Of a stretch of 64,000 nt of DNA, positions 52,687 through 62,539 are shown piece after piece. Below the pieces are notes generated by a model. It saw only the letters and a program-made list of their open reading frames with translations, had not been told where the DNA came from and ran no database searches. A program made the position numbers and the translations under genes. Numbering within the stretch: the first letter of the stretch is position 1; each line of letters begins with the position of its first letter. The stretch is taken from NCBI GenBank assembly GCA_028345095.1, contig JAOMCQ010000002.1, forward strand, positions 33,439 through 97,438. Direction: 5' to 3'. The DNA is from Candidatus Nitrosopelagicus sp. Its GTDB lineage: Archaea; Thermoproteota; Nitrososphaeria; Nitrososphaerales; Nitrosopumilaceae.

Positions 52687-53904
52687 TTGGAACTTGATAT
52701 TTTAACAGACAATGCAATCATTTACGTACTCATAGCATGGGTTGTAATTTTTGGAGTAGCTAAAGGTCTAAAATTAGAAAAATATGGATTTACGATTAAA
52801 CCATATAGTCTAACTTACAAAAATTACAAAGTTCAAGATGCATTAATTCGTGTATTAGGAAGAACGAGGAGAGGAATTCGGGTTTTTGCAGATGTCAGTG
52901 TAATTGCAGGATTTTTGATGATGGGATTTGCATTTTGGTTTTTGTTTTCAAATATTACAAATTACTTTGTTCAACCAACAGAATTTGCAGAATTAACAGT
53001 ACTAATTCCAGGTGTCACATTAACTTCTGGTTCAGCTATCATGTACTTTTTACTTTCAATTCCAATTGTTCTAGTAGTTCATGAAGGTGCACATGGAATT
53101 GTGGGAGTTATGGAAAAAATTGGTATCAAAACAGGTGGATTTGCAATATTCATTGCAATGTTTGCAGGTTTTGTAGAGCCAGATGAGGAACAATTCAGTA
53201 AAGCAAAAAAGATTTCAAGATTACGTTTGATTGGTGCAGGACCAACATCAAATGTGATTTTTGCATTTGCCTTAGGAGCAATATTATTTACAAATCCAAT
53301 GTTTGCAATGGTCGTGCCAGAACCATTTTTGAGTTCATTTTATGAAGAAGCAGAAGATGGAGTTTTAGTACTTTCAGTAATTGATGGGGGAGGAGCACAA
53401 CAAGCAGGTATTCAAGAAAATGACGTCATCATAGGAATTAACGATGTTAACATAGCGTCGGCAATGGATTTACAGAAAAATCCAGTGCAGCCCGGGGATA
53501 CAGTCAATGTTACAATAGTAAGAGATGGAAGTGAAATTGTAATTCCAGTTACAATAATGGCATCACCTGATGATCCTGAGAGAGGATTAATAGGAATAAT
53601 GAGAAATGATCAGCCCCCTCAACCAATTTACAACATTATTGATTGGGGTTTGGATACTCCTATGGGATTTCAATTCTCTATGTTCTTACTATGGTTGTGG
53701 ATGATTTCATTTTTCATTGGAATAATCAACATGTTACCACTACCAATCTTGGATGGTGGAAAATTCATTCATACTATAATTGAAGGAAAAATTTCAGAAA
53801 AAGCCGTTAATGGAACAATGATAGCAGTTTATGCATTCACATTCATTACATTTGGTCTCAATATTGGATTGTCGTATGCTAAATCAGGTTGGTTTACAAT
53901 CTAA
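52687..53904 (+). CDS. Site-2 protease-type intramembrane metalloprotease (M50) with PDZ domain
   Basis: A 405-residue membrane protein starting at a TTG. The zinc site is HEGAHGIVGV near residue 135 with the HExxH motif, and the second motif NMLPLPILDGGKF lies near residue 355. Residues ~225-310 form a PDZ domain (GGAQQAGIQENDVIIGINDVNI). About five or six helices flank these. It would cleave membrane-anchored proteins within the bilayer, as in regulated proteolysis or signal-peptide remnants. Specific substrates are unknown. Confidence 0.93.
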   Translation: MELDILTDNAIIYVLIAWVVIFGVAKGLKLEKYGFTIKPYSLTYKNYKVQDALIRVLGRTRRGIRVFADVSVIAGFLMMGFAFWFLFSNITNYFVQPTEFAELTVLIPGVTLTSGSAIMYFLLSIPIVLVVHEGAHGIVGVMEKIGIKTGGFAIFIAMFAGFVEPDEEQFSKAKKISRLRLIGAGPTSNVIFAFALGAILFTNPMFAMVVPEPFLSSFYEEAEDGVLVLSVIDGGGAQQAGIQENDVIIGINDVNIASAMDLQKNPVQPGDTVNVTIVRDGSEIVIPVTIMASPDDPERGLIGIMRNDQPPQPIYNIIDWGLDTPMGFQFSMFLLWLWMISFFIGIINMLPLPILDGGKFIHTIIEGKISEKAVNGTMIAVYAFTFITFGLNIGLSYAKSGWFTI

Positions 53905-53941
53905 AGAATCAGATATTAAACTCAAATAGATTCTCCAAATC

Positions 53942-54856
53942 ATGCAATGTCAAAAATGTGAAAATATTGCCGTATACAATAGAAAGTATAGTGGAGAAAG
54001 TCTTTGCTCCGAATGCTTTTCAAATTCTATTTTGAGAAAAGCCGCCAAAACCATCTCCAAGTATAAGATGATAAAAAATGATGAACTTGTTATAGTTGGA
54101 GTCTCAGGTGGAAAAGATTCGTTAGTATTACTAAGCATCTTAAAGAAAATGTCAGAGACACATAATTTTCGAATTATTGCTGTAACAATTGATGAAGGAA
54201 TTCCAGGTTATAGAGACGAAGCCCTAGAAATAGTCAAAAGTTTCTGCTCAAGATTAGATGTTGAGTTTAAGACATATTCATACAAAGAACTGTACGATGT
54301 TACATTATCAGAATCATTAGAACTGAGAGATGAAGAGAAAACTACATCTTGTTCAATTTGTGGTATTTTTAGAAGAAGAGCGTTAGATCATGCAGCAGAA
54401 AAATTAGGAGCAAATGTAATTGCTACAGGTCATAATTTAGATGATTCATTACAAACATTTTTGATAAACACACTATCTGGGGATTCAAATAAAATTGGTT
54501 GGATGAGTCCAGGAAGTGATTCAAAACAAATTAGAAAGATAAAACCACTTGCTGAGATTTATGAATCTGAAATTGTATTTTATGCATTTACCAATAAACT
54601 ACCATTTCAAACAGAACCATGTCCTCACATGAATGAAGGCATTAGAACAGAGATTCGGGAATTTCTAAATTCTCTTGAAGACCAACATAGTGGAATTAAA
54701 AATAACATGTATCGCTCAATAATCAAAATCTCAGAAGTTATGAAAGATTCAAGTTTCAAAGAAAAACGAGTTTGTACAAATTGTGGAAATCAGTGTACAG
54801 GAAAGATTTGTGCCGTGTGTAATATGGTTACAGACTTGAAGAAACAACGATCCTAA
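53942..54856 (+). CDS. tRNA 2-thiolation enzyme, TtcA/Ncs6 family
   Basis: A 304-residue ATP pyrophosphatase. A zinc ribbon opens the protein (CQKCENIAVYNRKYSGESLCSECF, residues 3-26 in two CxxC halves), then the PP-loop GVSGGKDSLVLL near residue 57. TSCSICGIFRRRALDHAA near residue 137 gives a CxxC, GHNLDDSLQTFLIN follows, and a second zinc ribbon ends the protein (CTNCGNQCTGKICAVC). Relatives thiolate uridine 34 or 54, or cytidine 32, of tRNA. The archaeal Ncs6/TtuA type is more likely than bacterial TtcA. It precedes the SRP RNA gene. Confidence 0.9.
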   Translation: MQCQKCENIAVYNRKYSGESLCSECFSNSILRKAAKTISKYKMIKNDELVIVGVSGGKDSLVLLSILKKMSETHNFRIIAVTIDEGIPGYRDEALEIVKSFCSRLDVEFKTYSYKELYDVTLSESLELRDEEKTTSCSICGIFRRRALDHAAEKLGANVIATGHNLDDSLQTFLINTLSGDSNKIGWMSPGSDSKQIRKIKPLAEIYESEIVFYAFTNKLPFQTEPCPHMNEGIRTEIREFLNSLEDQHSGIKNNMYRSIIKISEVMKDSSFKEKRVCTNCGNQCTGKICAVCNMVTDLKKQRS

Positions 54857-54887
54857 TTCAAATATAACATTCTATTCTATCTAAAAC

Positions 54888-55201
54888 GTAGTAGGGAGGA
54901 TCAGGGTGCCAGCCGTGCCCTATTCTGAAACCGGCTATATGCAGAGATCAGCAACTGCTGGGTAAATCTCTAGGCAGGTAACTCCCGCTTGGTGTGCGGA
55001 AATGAATTCACGCCGAGGCGGGTGGTTGCAGGACAAGGATAATCCGAAGGGATTTTTCCTAAGACCGAACCATCGAAAGGGATGAGGTCCGGGAGGGAGC
55101 AATCCTAAGGTGGAGCATCCACGCTTCCTCGTCTACGTGGGGGATCTTGTATGCCTCGAAATGGGACTATCAGCCTAGACTGGAGCCAGCAGAACTACTA
55201 C
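54888..55201 (+). ncRNA. ffs: Archaeal SRP RNA (7S RNA)
   Basis: About 314 nt of GC-rich structured sequence in AT-rich surroundings. The ends pair: GTAGTAG at 54888-54894 with CTACTAC at 55195-55201. Near 55085-55115 the helix-8 core reads GAGGTCCGGGAGGGAGC, followed by AATCCTAAGGTGGAGC, matching the conserved SRP54-binding loop of SRP RNA. The 5' domain (GGGTGCCAGCCGTGCCC) resembles the Alu-like domain of archaeal 7S RNA. It scaffolds SRP19 and SRP54 for co-translational targeting. Exact ends need experimental mapping. Confidence 0.9.
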
Positions 55202-55216
55202 ATTAAATTGTGAATC

Positions 55217-55223
55217 AAAGGAG
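55217..55223 (+). promoter_or_regulatory. Shine-Dalgarno deciding the start at 55231
   Basis: AAAGGAG lies 7 nt before the ATG at 55231, so that start is preferred to the GTG at 55210, which has no ribosome-binding site. Confidence 0.7.
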
Positions 55224-55230
55224 ATGGAAT

Positions 55231-55563
55231 ATGGAAAATTTTATCGGAGTTGGAACTGGAAGAACTTACGCAGATTTTCAGAGACAAATTCCTGAAGCTG
55301 TAAAGCCATTATTTAATAAATTACGAACATATTGCATGTCACTTGATGAAAAAGTGATAGAAGATGTTAGAATGCATAGAGTAGTTTTTTGTAAAACCAT
55401 GACTTTTAGATGGTTTGCAGACATGGAACCAACTCAATCTTCAATCATAATTAAAATTCAAAAAGAACGAAAAGCAGAAGCTACAATTTTAGAGATTACA
55501 CCAGAACAAGAACTAACAAAAATAGAGGCTAAACTAAAAGATGCATTTACAACAATTCGCTAA
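55231..55563 (+). CDS. Conserved hypothetical protein (possible DUF5655)
   Basis: About 110 residues from the ATG at 55231. The sequence includes FQRQIPEAVKPLFNKLRTYCMSLDEKVIEDVRMHRVVFCKTMTFRWFADME (in parts), recalling DUF5655, a small alpha/beta domain of unknown role. No signal peptide or membrane segment is seen. It begins 30 nt after the SRP RNA and could be transcribed with it or from its own promoter. It overlaps the convergent acylphosphatase gene by 4 nt. Confidence 0.7.
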   Translation: MENFIGVGTGRTYADFQRQIPEAVKPLFNKLRTYCMSLDEKVIEDVRMHRVVFCKTMTFRWFADMEPTQSSIIIKIQKERKAEATILEITPEQELTKIEAKLKDAFTTIR

Positions 55564-55838
55564 TATCTAACTTCAAAGTTTTCAAACTCACCAGTATAAT
55601 TTTCTTCAGACAATTCAAACTCATCAACACGAGAATTTGCAGGTCCAGTTTTACACCAATTTTTGAGATTGTCAATATTTTGTTTTTCACCTTCTGCAAC
55701 AATTTCAACTCGTCCATCATCAAGATTACGAACCCAACCATTTACATTATTTTTTATTGCCATCACTCTAGCAGATTGTCTAAAAAATACACCTTGCACT
55801 CGACCAGTAACAAAGATATGAATTCTTTTTTGAATCAT
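55560..55838 (-). CDS. acyP: Acylphosphatase
   Basis: A 92-residue acylphosphatase. The signature VTGRVQGVFFRQSARVMA, near residue 10, contains the active-site Arg, and VNGWVRNLDDGRVEIVAEG follows with the catalytic Asn. It hydrolyses carboxyl-phosphate bonds such as those in 1,3-bisphosphoglycerate or carbamoyl phosphate. It is convergent with the upstream hypothetical gene and 25 nt downstream of L2 on the same strand. Confidence 0.95.
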   Translation of the reverse strand: MIQKRIHIFVTGRVQGVFFRQSARVMAIKNNVNGWVRNLDDGRVEIVAEGEKQNIDNLKNWCKTGPANSRVDEFELSEENYTGEFENFEVRY

Positions 55839-55862
55839 TGTAAAAGATAGATTGTTAATCTA

Positions 55863-56606
55863 TTATTTTATAGATTGTTTTCTTTCCTTAATTCTTGCTC
55901 TGCCAGTTTTCTTTGCAGCAATGCTTCCAACTTTAGCACCTGGAGGTGCATCACGAGATACAGTAGATGATTGTCCAACGTGTTGATGACGTCCACCACC
56001 ATGAGGATGTACATATGCTGCTTGAGCAACACCTCTGACAATTGGATATTTTTTACCTTTTGATTTAAAACGCATCATTTTTACTCCAGCACGCATTAAT
56101 GGTCTGTCTTCGACTCCACCACCTGCTAAAGTTCCAATCATTGCTCTATTTTTTGGATTGAGTTTTTTGAATTTACCAGATGCTAATTTCAAAACTACAC
56201 CATCATCACCATGAGAAAATACTGTTGCATCAGCTCCTGCTGATTTCATCAAGGCACCACCATCACCAAACTGTTGTTCTACATTACAAACAATTGTTCC
56301 ATCAGGTATATTTTGGATACTAACAACATTACCGTCAATAATTTCAGAATTTAGACCAAAATTGATTCTCTGACCAACTCTAGTACCTAAAGGTGCTGGA
56401 ATAAATGAAATTGATCCATCTTCAAATCTTACTTTTGATAAAGGTACATCACGGCCAGATTCATGAACTAAATCTATAATTTCTCCTAAATGTTCCTCTT
56501 CTAGTGAAAAACTTGGATATTTAGCAGGTTTGAGTTTTTGAGTAGTGGCGGCTCTAAACTGCATGCCTCCACGCCCACGTCTACGAACACCTGGTCTTTT
56601 ACCCAT
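55863..56606 (-). CDS. rpl2: Ribosomal protein L2
   Basis: A 247-residue L2. The ending HPHGGGRHQHVGQSSTVSRDAPPG (near residue 207, in parts) is the peptidyl-transferase-associated loop, and AGGGVEDRPLMRAGVKMMRFKSKGKK and IQNIPDGTIVCNVEQQFGDGG are standard. Length is normal for archaea. Unusually for L2, it is alone here and not in the S19/L22 cluster, as seen in some thaumarchaea. A TATA box lies about 26-34 nt upstream of the ATG. Confidence 0.96.
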   Translation of the reverse strand: MGKRPGVRRRGRGGMQFRAATTQKLKPAKYPSFSLEEEHLGEIIDLVHESGRDVPLSKVRFEDGSISFIPAPLGTRVGQRINFGLNSEIIDGNVVSIQNIPDGTIVCNVEQQFGDGGALMKSAGADATVFSHGDDGVVLKLASGKFKKLNPKNRAMIGTLAGGGVEDRPLMRAGVKMMRFKSKGKKYPIVRGVAQAAYVHPHGGGRHQHVGQSSTVSRDAPPGAKVGSIAAKKTGRARIKERKQSIK

Positions 56607-56631
56607 AGTATTCGATTGTGACTAGGATCAT

Positions 56632-56640
56632 GATTTTAAG
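56632..56640 (-). promoter_or_regulatory. TATA box for L2
   Basis: CTTAAAATC on the reverse strand, centred about 30 nt from the ATG at 56606, suggests a leaderless or near-leaderless transcript. Confidence 0.5.
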
Positions 56641-56680
56641 CTTGTGATCAGTTTTGAGTCGATCAATAGAATAATACGCT

Positions 56681-56690
56681 AAATATATAA
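56681..56690 (+). promoter_or_regulatory. TATA box for the Cdc48 gene
   Basis: AAATATATAA is centred about 29 nt before the ATG at 56715, so transcription would start within a few bases of the start codon. Confidence 0.65.
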
Positions 56691-56714
56691 AAAAAGAATG
56701 AAGAGTGTATAGAT

Positions 56715-58946
56715 ATGAGTGAAAATGGTCTTTCTCTAAAAGTTCTAGAAGCATATACTAGAGATGTTGGAAGAGGGGTAGCAAGAATAGATTATGATTC
56801 TATGGATACCCTGAATGCATCAACTGGAGATGTAATTGAATTAAAAGGAAAAAGACGTACAGTTGCAAAATGCTTGCCTTTGTATCCTTCTGACGAGGGT
56901 AAAGGAATTATTAGAATTGATGGTTTAGGAAGAAATAATTCTGGAATTGCAATTGGAGATACTATTACTGTTAAAAAAATTAAAGCAGTTCCAGCAGAAA
57001 AAGTGGTAGTTGCACCATTAGAAGCAATACCACCAATTGATGAGAGATATTTAGCTGACGCATTAGAAAGTGTACCGTTGATTAAAGGAGATAACGTAAT
57101 GGTTCCATATTTTGGAGGAAGATTAACATTTCAAGTTATAGGAGTTACTCCATCTGCAGATGCAGTTCTAATTACACAAAAAACAACATTCCACATTGCC
57201 GAAAAAGGTGAGACGTTAAGAGGAGTTCCTCAAGTTACATACGAAGACATTGGTGGAATAAGAGGCGAGATAAAGAAAGTTCGTGAAATGATCGAATTAC
57301 CATTAAGACACCCAGAAATATTTGAGAAACTTGGAATTGAAGCACCAAAAGGTGTTTTGCTTTATGGACCTCCAGGTACAGGTAAGACACTTTTGGCAAA
57401 AGCAGTTGCAAACGAGAGTCAGGCACATTTCATTAGTATTTCTGGACCAGAAATTATGAGTAAGTTTTATGGAGAAAGTGAAGCTCGGTTAAGAGAAATA
57501 TTCAAAGAGGCAAGAGAGAAAGCACCATCAATTATCTTTGTAGATGAAATTGATTCGATTGCACCAAAGAGAGAGGAAGTAACAGGTGAAGTAGAAAGAA
57601 GAGTTGTATCTCAAATGTTATCATTAATGGATGGACTAGAGGCAAGAGGAAAAGTAATTGTAATTTCTGCAACTAACAGACCAAATGCAATTGATCCTGC
57701 ATTGAGAAGACCTGGAAGATTTGATAGAGAAATAGAAATCAAAGTTCCAGATAAAAAAGGTAGACAAGAAATCTTACAAATTCACACACGAAACATGCCT
57801 TTGGCTGCAGATGATCAAGAATTACCAGTAAAAATAGAAAAAATTGCTTCAGTAAGTCATGGTTACGTTGGTGCAGATTTGGAATACTTGTGTAAAGAAG
57901 CAGCAATGAAATGCCTAAGAAGATTACTTCCAGAATTGAATCTAGAAGATGAGAAGATTCCTCCAGAGACGCTAGATAAATTAATTGTAAACGCAGATGA
58001 TTTCAAAAAGGCTCTAGTCGAAGTAACACCATCAGGAATGAGAGAAGTATTTATTGAAAATCCTGACGTATCATGGGAAGAAATAGGTGGCTTGGCAGAT
58101 GTGAAAAAAGAATTGATGGAAGCAGTGGAATGGCCAATGAAGTATCCCGGTCTTTACGATAAACTAGGACATAAAATGCCAAGAGGAATTTTGCTACATG
58201 GACCAAGTGGAACAGGTAAAACGCTAATGGCAAAAGCAGTTGCAACAGAAAGTGAAGCCAATTTTGTTTCAGTTAGAGGACCAGAACTATTATCAAAATG
58301 GGTAGGAGAGTCTGAAAGAGGAATAAGAGAAATATTCAAACGAGCAAGACAATCTGCTCCATGTGTAATCTTCTTTGATGAAATTGATTCAATAGCACCA
58401 ATTAGAGGAGCAGGAGGAGAAACTGCAGTAACTGAAAGAGTCGTGAGTCAATTACTTACAGAATTAGATGGTATGGAAAATATGCACGGAGTAGTTGTAC
58501 TTGCTGCAACAAACAGAGCAGATATGATTGATCCAGCACTATTAAGACCAGGAAGATTTGATAAAATTATTCAGATTCCATTACCAGATAAAGATGGTAG
58601 AAAGATGGTAATGAAAATTCATTCAAAAGACATACCACTATCAGAAACAGCACAGGAGATCCCAGACTTTGATAAACTTGCAGAATTAACAGATGGATTG
58701 AGTAGTGCAGATGTTGCATCAATAGCAAACACTGCAGTTTCACTAGTAGTTCATGAACATCTAGATAATGCCGCTCCAGATAAGAATCTAAGTGATGAAG
58801 AAACAAAGAAGCTCGTTGATGAAATTGAAAAGAAAGCAGAAAATGCTAAAGTCACAATGAAACATTATGAGGAAGCAGTTAGGAAAGTTAGAGAACAAAA
58901 GGATCTAAAGATGAATGATAAACTAGTTGCATCATACTACAGGTAG
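56715..58946 (+). CDS. cdc48: Cdc48/VAT AAA+ ATPase
   Basis: A 743-residue hexameric unfoldase. Residues ~1-190 are the double-psi N domain. D1 has the Walker A GPPGTGKT near residue 217 and Walker [13 protein letters not shown] near residue 273; D2 has GPSGTGKT near residue 495 and [12 protein letters not shown] near residue 550. A Ser replaces the usual second Pro in the D2 loop. The C-terminus ends SYYR, a hydrophobic-Tyr-x tail of the kind that docks AAA+ rings to 20S proteasomes in archaea (inference). It unfolds proteins for degradation. It is transcribed from its own TATA box. Confidence 0.97.
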   Translation: MSENGLSLKVLEAYTRDVGRGVARIDYDSMDTLNASTGDVIELKGKRRTVAKCLPLYPSDEGKGIIRIDGLGRNNSGIAIGDTITVKKIKAVPAEKVVVAPLEAIPPIDERYLADALESVPLIKGDNVMVPYFGGRLTFQVIGVTPSADAVLITQKTTFHIAEKGETLRGVPQVTYEDIGGIRGEIKKVREMIELPLRHPEIFEKLGIEAPKGVLLYGPPGTGKTLLAKAVANESQAHFISISGPEIMSKFYGESEARLREIFKEAREKAPSIIFVDEIDSIAPKREEVTGEVERRVVSQMLSLMDGLEARGKVIVISATNRPNAIDPALRRPGRFDREIEIKVPDKKGRQEILQIHTRNMPLAADDQELPVKIEKIASVSHGYVGADLEYLCKEAAMKCLRRLLPELNLEDEKIPPETLDKLIVNADDFKKALVEVTPSGMREVFIENPDVSWEEIGGLADVKKELMEAVEWPMKYPGLYDKLGHKMPRGILLHGPSGTGKTLMAKAVATESEANFVSVRGPELLSKWVGESERGIREIFKRARQSAPCVIFFDEIDSIAPIRGAGGETAVTERVVSQLLTELDGMENMHGVVVLAATNRADMIDPALLRPGRFDKIIQIPLPDKDGRKMVMKIHSKDIPLSETAQEIPDFDKLAELTDGLSSADVASIANTAVSLVVHEHLDNAAPDKNLSDEETKKLVDEIEKKAENAKVTMKHYEEAVRKVREQKDLKMNDKLVASYYR

Positions 58947-58947
58947 T

Positions 58948-58958
58948 TTTAATAAAAT
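58948..58958 (+). promoter_or_regulatory. TATA box for gatD-gatE
   Basis: TTTAATAAAAT is centred about 28 nt before the ATG at 58981 and begins 2 nt after the Cdc48 stop, giving gatDE its own leaderless promoter. Confidence 0.55.
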
Positions 58959-58980
58959 ACATACCATCTAATTTTCATTA

Positions 58981-60276
58981 ATGGCAGAACTCAAAGGATA
59001 CAAAGGTAAAATTCGTGATTTATTAATTTCAAATAAAATTGATGTAGGAAATTTAGTGAAAATTACTTCTGAATTGACATATTCTGGAATTTTAATGCCT
59101 AGATATGAAAGTGGAGATGAATCCCATATTGTTCTTAAATTGAAAAGTGGATATAACATTGGAATAGAATTTGAAAAAATTGAGAAAATAGAAAAAATTG
59201 GAGAAGGACAATCAAGTGTCGAGAGTTCACAAACTATTGAAAAAGATGAAAAATTACCAAAAATTTTACTATTGTCAACTGGCGGAACTATTGCAAGCAA
59301 AGTAGACTATAGAACAGGTGCAGTTACACCAGCATTGTCTGCAACAGAATTGTATGAAGCAGTTCCAGAGATTGCAAAAATTGCAAATGTTGATGCAGAA
59401 GTGCTATTTTCAGAATATTCAGAGAATTTACAACCAGAACACTGGCTCGAGATTGCAAAAAAAGTGGATAGTGTTGCAGATTCTGAATATACAGGGATAA
59501 TCATTGCACATGGTACAGATACAATGCATTATAGTTCGGCATTTTTGTCATTTGCATTATCTGGTTTTAAGAAACCAATAGTGTTAGTTGGATCACAGAG
59601 ATCATCAGATAGACCGTCATCAGATGCTGCATTAAATTTGATTGCAGCAACAAAATTTTTGACAAGATGCAGTGCCAAAGGAGTTTTTATTGTCATGCAT
59701 CACGATGAGAGTGATAATGCAATAGCATGTCATTTGGGAACAAGAGTAAGAAAAAACCACACTAGTAAGAGAAGTGCCTTTGAAACAATTGGTTCTCCAC
59801 CAGCGTATATAATATTTGAAAATGAAATTATAGATAATAGTTACAAAAATAAAAAAGAGTTCTCAAAGGAGTATAATCCAAGGATTAATCTTGATACAAA
59901 AGTTGCTTTGGTAAAATATCATCCTGGGTTTGACCCAGAGATAATTGAATCATTAATAAAATTAGAGTATAGGGCAATAATCTTTGAAGGAACTGGATTA
60001 GGTCATGTTGGAAAAACAATGTATGAATCAATCAGAAAAGCAAAAGAGAATGGAATTTTCCTTGGAATGACATCTCAATGTATTGATGGACGTGTAAGTA
60101 TGACAGTATATGAAAGTGGAAGAGATTTACTTGATATTGGAATTGTTCCTTTAGAAACCATGATTCCTGAAGTTGCTTTGGTAAAAGCAATGTGGGTTTT
60201 GGGAAATTCAGATTCTGACCATGAAATAAAAAAGATGATGTTGGAGGACTGTGCATCTGAATTTTTTACTGAGTAA
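58981..60276 (+). CDS. gatD: Glutamyl-tRNA(Gln) amidotransferase subunit D
   Basis: A 431-residue asparaginase-like subunit. Residues ~1-80 are the GatD N-terminal domain (GYKGKIRDLLISN). The amidase half has LLLSTGGTIASKVDYRTGAV near residue 98 (catalytic Thr) and AHGTDTMHYSSAFLSF near residue 177 (second Thr and Asp). GSQRSSDRPSSDAALN and EGTGLGHVGKTMYESI follow. It releases ammonia from Gln or Asn for GatE. It is 2 nt upstream of gatE, as is usual in archaea. Confidence 0.96.
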   Translation: MAELKGYKGKIRDLLISNKIDVGNLVKITSELTYSGILMPRYESGDESHIVLKLKSGYNIGIEFEKIEKIEKIGEGQSSVESSQTIEKDEKLPKILLLSTGGTIASKVDYRTGAVTPALSATELYEAVPEIAKIANVDAEVLFSEYSENLQPEHWLEIAKKVDSVADSEYTGIIIAHGTDTMHYSSAFLSFALSGFKKPIVLVGSQRSSDRPSSDAALNLIAATKFLTRCSAKGVFIVMHHDESDNAIACHLGTRVRKNHTSKRSAFETIGSPPAYIIFENEIIDNSYKNKKEFSKEYNPRINLDTKVALVKYHPGFDPEIIESLIKLEYRAIIFEGTGLGHVGKTMYESIRKAKENGIFLGMTSQCIDGRVSMTVYESGRDLLDIGIVPLETMIPEVALVKAMWVLGNSDSDHEIKKMMLEDCASEFFTE

Positions 60277-60278
60277 AA

Positions 60279-62177
60279 ATGACTGAATTTGATATCAATA
60301 ACATTGGATTAAAAGTTGGATTAGAGATTCATCAACAATTAGATACTAAAAAGAAGTTATTTTGTGACTGTATACCAATAGAAGATGATGAGTTTTCAAG
60401 AAAATTTTCAAGAAGACTAAGAGCTGCAAAAAGTGAATTAGGAAAAATTGATCCAGCAGCACTATTTGAAAGTACTAAATCAAAGACCATCATATATTAT
60501 GCAAATCCAAAAAGTAGTTGTCTAGTTGAAGAAGATGAAGAGCCACCACATGCATTAGATATAGATGCGAAAAATCTTGCACTTTTAATCAGTTCGGCAT
60601 TAGAATCAAAGATTTTTTCAGAGATTCACGTAATGCGAAAAACAGTTATTGATGGTTCAAACACAACCGGATTTCAAAGAACAATGCTCGTTGCACAAGG
60701 AGGACAAATTGAGGTGGATGGTAAAAAAGTGGGCGTTCAATCAATCTGTCTTGAAGAAGATGCAGGAAAATTAATCAAAGATGAAGGAAATCATAGATTT
60801 TTTAGTTTAGATAGACTCGGAGTTCCATTAGTTGAAATTGCATTAGATCCTGTTGAAGGAGATCCAAAATTTGTAAAAGATATTGCGTTAACTCTAGGCA
60901 GATTATTACGAGTTACAAAAAAAGTGATGCGTGGAATTGGAACAATTAGACAGGATGTGAATATTTCTGTTGAAGGAGGAGGTGTTGTCGAAGTAAAAGG
61001 TGTTCAGCAATTAGATCAGTTAGAAAAAATTATTGAATTTGAAGGCAAAAGACAACATGGATTAAAACTAATTTCAGAAAAAATTAATCAAACCCAATTT
61101 ACAGAAATTAGTAGAAAAGAAGATGTCTTTGATATTACAGAAATAATGCAAGAGTGTAATTCAAAGATCATTAAAAAATCAATTGAAAAGCAAGATAATA
61201 TTTTTGGAATAAGAATTAAAAAATTAAAAGGAATTTTTGGTTTTGAACCATATTCAGACATTAGATTAGGAAAAGAGATTGGGCAACTAGTGAGATTTTT
61301 TGGTATTGGCGGTGTTTTTCACTCTGACGAATTACCAAATTATGGGATTAAAGATGTAGATATCAAACGAGTTACTGAAAAATTAAATATTCAGAATGAT
61401 GATGCGTTTTTAATTATTGCTGGAGATAAAAGTTCAGTTGGTTTTGCAATTGATTCAATAATTAATAGAATAAAACTTGCAAAAAATGGACCACCTGCTG
61501 AAACTCGAGCTGCCACCCAAAATGGAGATACCATATTCCTAAGACCCAGACCAGGTGCATCTAGAATGTATCCAGAAACTGACATACCCACAGTAAAAGT
61601 AACAGATGAAGAACTTGTAGAAGCAAGATCTAACATACCAAAATCATGGGAAGAATCAATCAAAGAATTAGAAGAAAGATATCAGATTAATAATCAACTT
61701 GCAGAACAGATCTTTGATTCAGAATATTTTGAGGTTTTTGAAAAAATATGTTCACAAAAACAGAATTCGCCAAATTTTGTGGTATCTATTCTTTGTTCAA
61801 CCATAACTAATTTGGAAAGAAGTGGATTAGATTCTAGTTTACTGAATGATGAACAGATAATGAAAACATTTGAATTGTTAGAGCAAGAAAAAATAAACAA
61901 GGAATCAATTCAGATAATTTTTGAACAGATAATGTCTAAAAAGGCAAATAATGTATTACAAGCTCTTGAAAATGCATCCATAAATCAACTGACTGAAGAC
62001 GAATTAGATAATATTTTAGATAAAATAATTCAAGATAATATAGATAAAATAGAACAAGAGCATACACATGCATTAAGTGGTCTAATGGGAATAGCAATGA
62101 AAGAGGTTAGAGGTAAAGCATCCGGCAAAATTATCAATCAGAAATTAAAAGAAAAGATCCAAAAATTTCTAGATTAA
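60279..62177 (+). CDS. gatE: Glutamyl-tRNA(Gln) amidotransferase subunit E
   Basis: A 632-residue kinase/tRNA-binding subunit. LKVGLEIHQQLDTKKKLFCDC near the N-terminus and VEEDEEPPHAL, GSNTTGFQRTMLVAQGG, VPLVEIALDP, IGTIRQDVNISVEGGGVVEVKGVQ are the GatB/GatE core. A GAD-type insert lies near residues 300-400 (RFFGIGGVFHSDELPNYGI). The last ~130 residues form the helical and YqeY-like tail. It phosphorylates Glu on misacylated Glu-tRNA(Gln) and amidates it with ammonia from GatD, making Gln-tRNA where no GlnRS exists. Confidence 0.97.
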   Translation: MTEFDINNIGLKVGLEIHQQLDTKKKLFCDCIPIEDDEFSRKFSRRLRAAKSELGKIDPAALFESTKSKTIIYYANPKSSCLVEEDEEPPHALDIDAKNLALLISSALESKIFSEIHVMRKTVIDGSNTTGFQRTMLVAQGGQIEVDGKKVGVQSICLEEDAGKLIKDEGNHRFFSLDRLGVPLVEIALDPVEGDPKFVKDIALTLGRLLRVTKKVMRGIGTIRQDVNISVEGGGVVEVKGVQQLDQLEKIIEFEGKRQHGLKLISEKINQTQFTEISRKEDVFDITEIMQECNSKIIKKSIEKQDNIFGIRIKKLKGIFGFEPYSDIRLGKEIGQLVRFFGIGGVFHSDELPNYGIKDVDIKRVTEKLNIQNDDAFLIIAGDKSSVGFAIDSIINRIKLAKNGPPAETRAATQNGDTIFLRPRPGASRMYPETDIPTVKVTDEELVEARSNIPKSWEESIKELEERYQINNQLAEQIFDSEYFEVFEKICSQKQNSPNFVVSILCSTITNLERSGLDSSLLNDEQIMKTFELLEQEKINKESIQIIFEQIMSKKANNVLQALENASINQLTEDELDNILDKIIQDNIDKIEQEHTHALSGLMGIAMKEVRGKASGKIINQKLKEKIQKFLD

Positions 62178-62219
62178 GAAAATACTAGTAGATGAATAAA
62201 AGAAGATAAGTTAAGGGGA

Positions 62220-62480
62220 TTAACTTTTTGTTTTTCTACTACCAGTACCTCTACCTGTTGAACGTGTTCTGCCTTTGGTAGAAGCTCTTTTTGTTGTTGG
62301 AGTTGATGATAATTTTCTTTTTCCCGTACCACGACCTGTTGAAACGCTACGGTTTCCTGCAGCTTTCTTTTTGGCCTCCTGATATTCTTTGTAAGAATCT
62401 CCAGAAAATGTTGATTTCTTACTAGTGTCAGTCTTTCTACGAGTTGTACCTCTACCACCAACACGGGTTACTTTTGCCAT
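62220..62480 (-). CDS. Small basic repeat protein, possibly nucleic-acid binding
   Basis: An 86-residue, strongly basic protein rich in Lys, Arg, Ser, Thr and Gly, with no hydrophobic core. A short motif recurs: GGRGTTRRK near residue 8, TGRGTGKRK near residue 48 and TGRGTGSRK near residue 75. This suggests a disordered RNA- or DNA-binding protein, similar in character to eukaryotic RGG-type or histone-tail sequences. It is not histone or Alba by sequence. It is convergent with gatE and lies between it and the tRNA-Leu-like locus. The frame looks real: a clean ATG and codon use matching its neighbours. Function unknown. Confidence 0.65.
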   Translation of the reverse strand: MAKVTRVGGRGTTRRKTDTSKKSTFSGDSYKEYQEAKKKAAGNRSVSTGRGTGKRKLSSTPTTKRASTKGRTRSTGRGTGSRKTKS

Positions 62481-62539
62481 GGAAAATAGGCAAACTACAG
62501 TGTTTTAAAGTTGTTCATAATAATAGATAAAATAATTTA

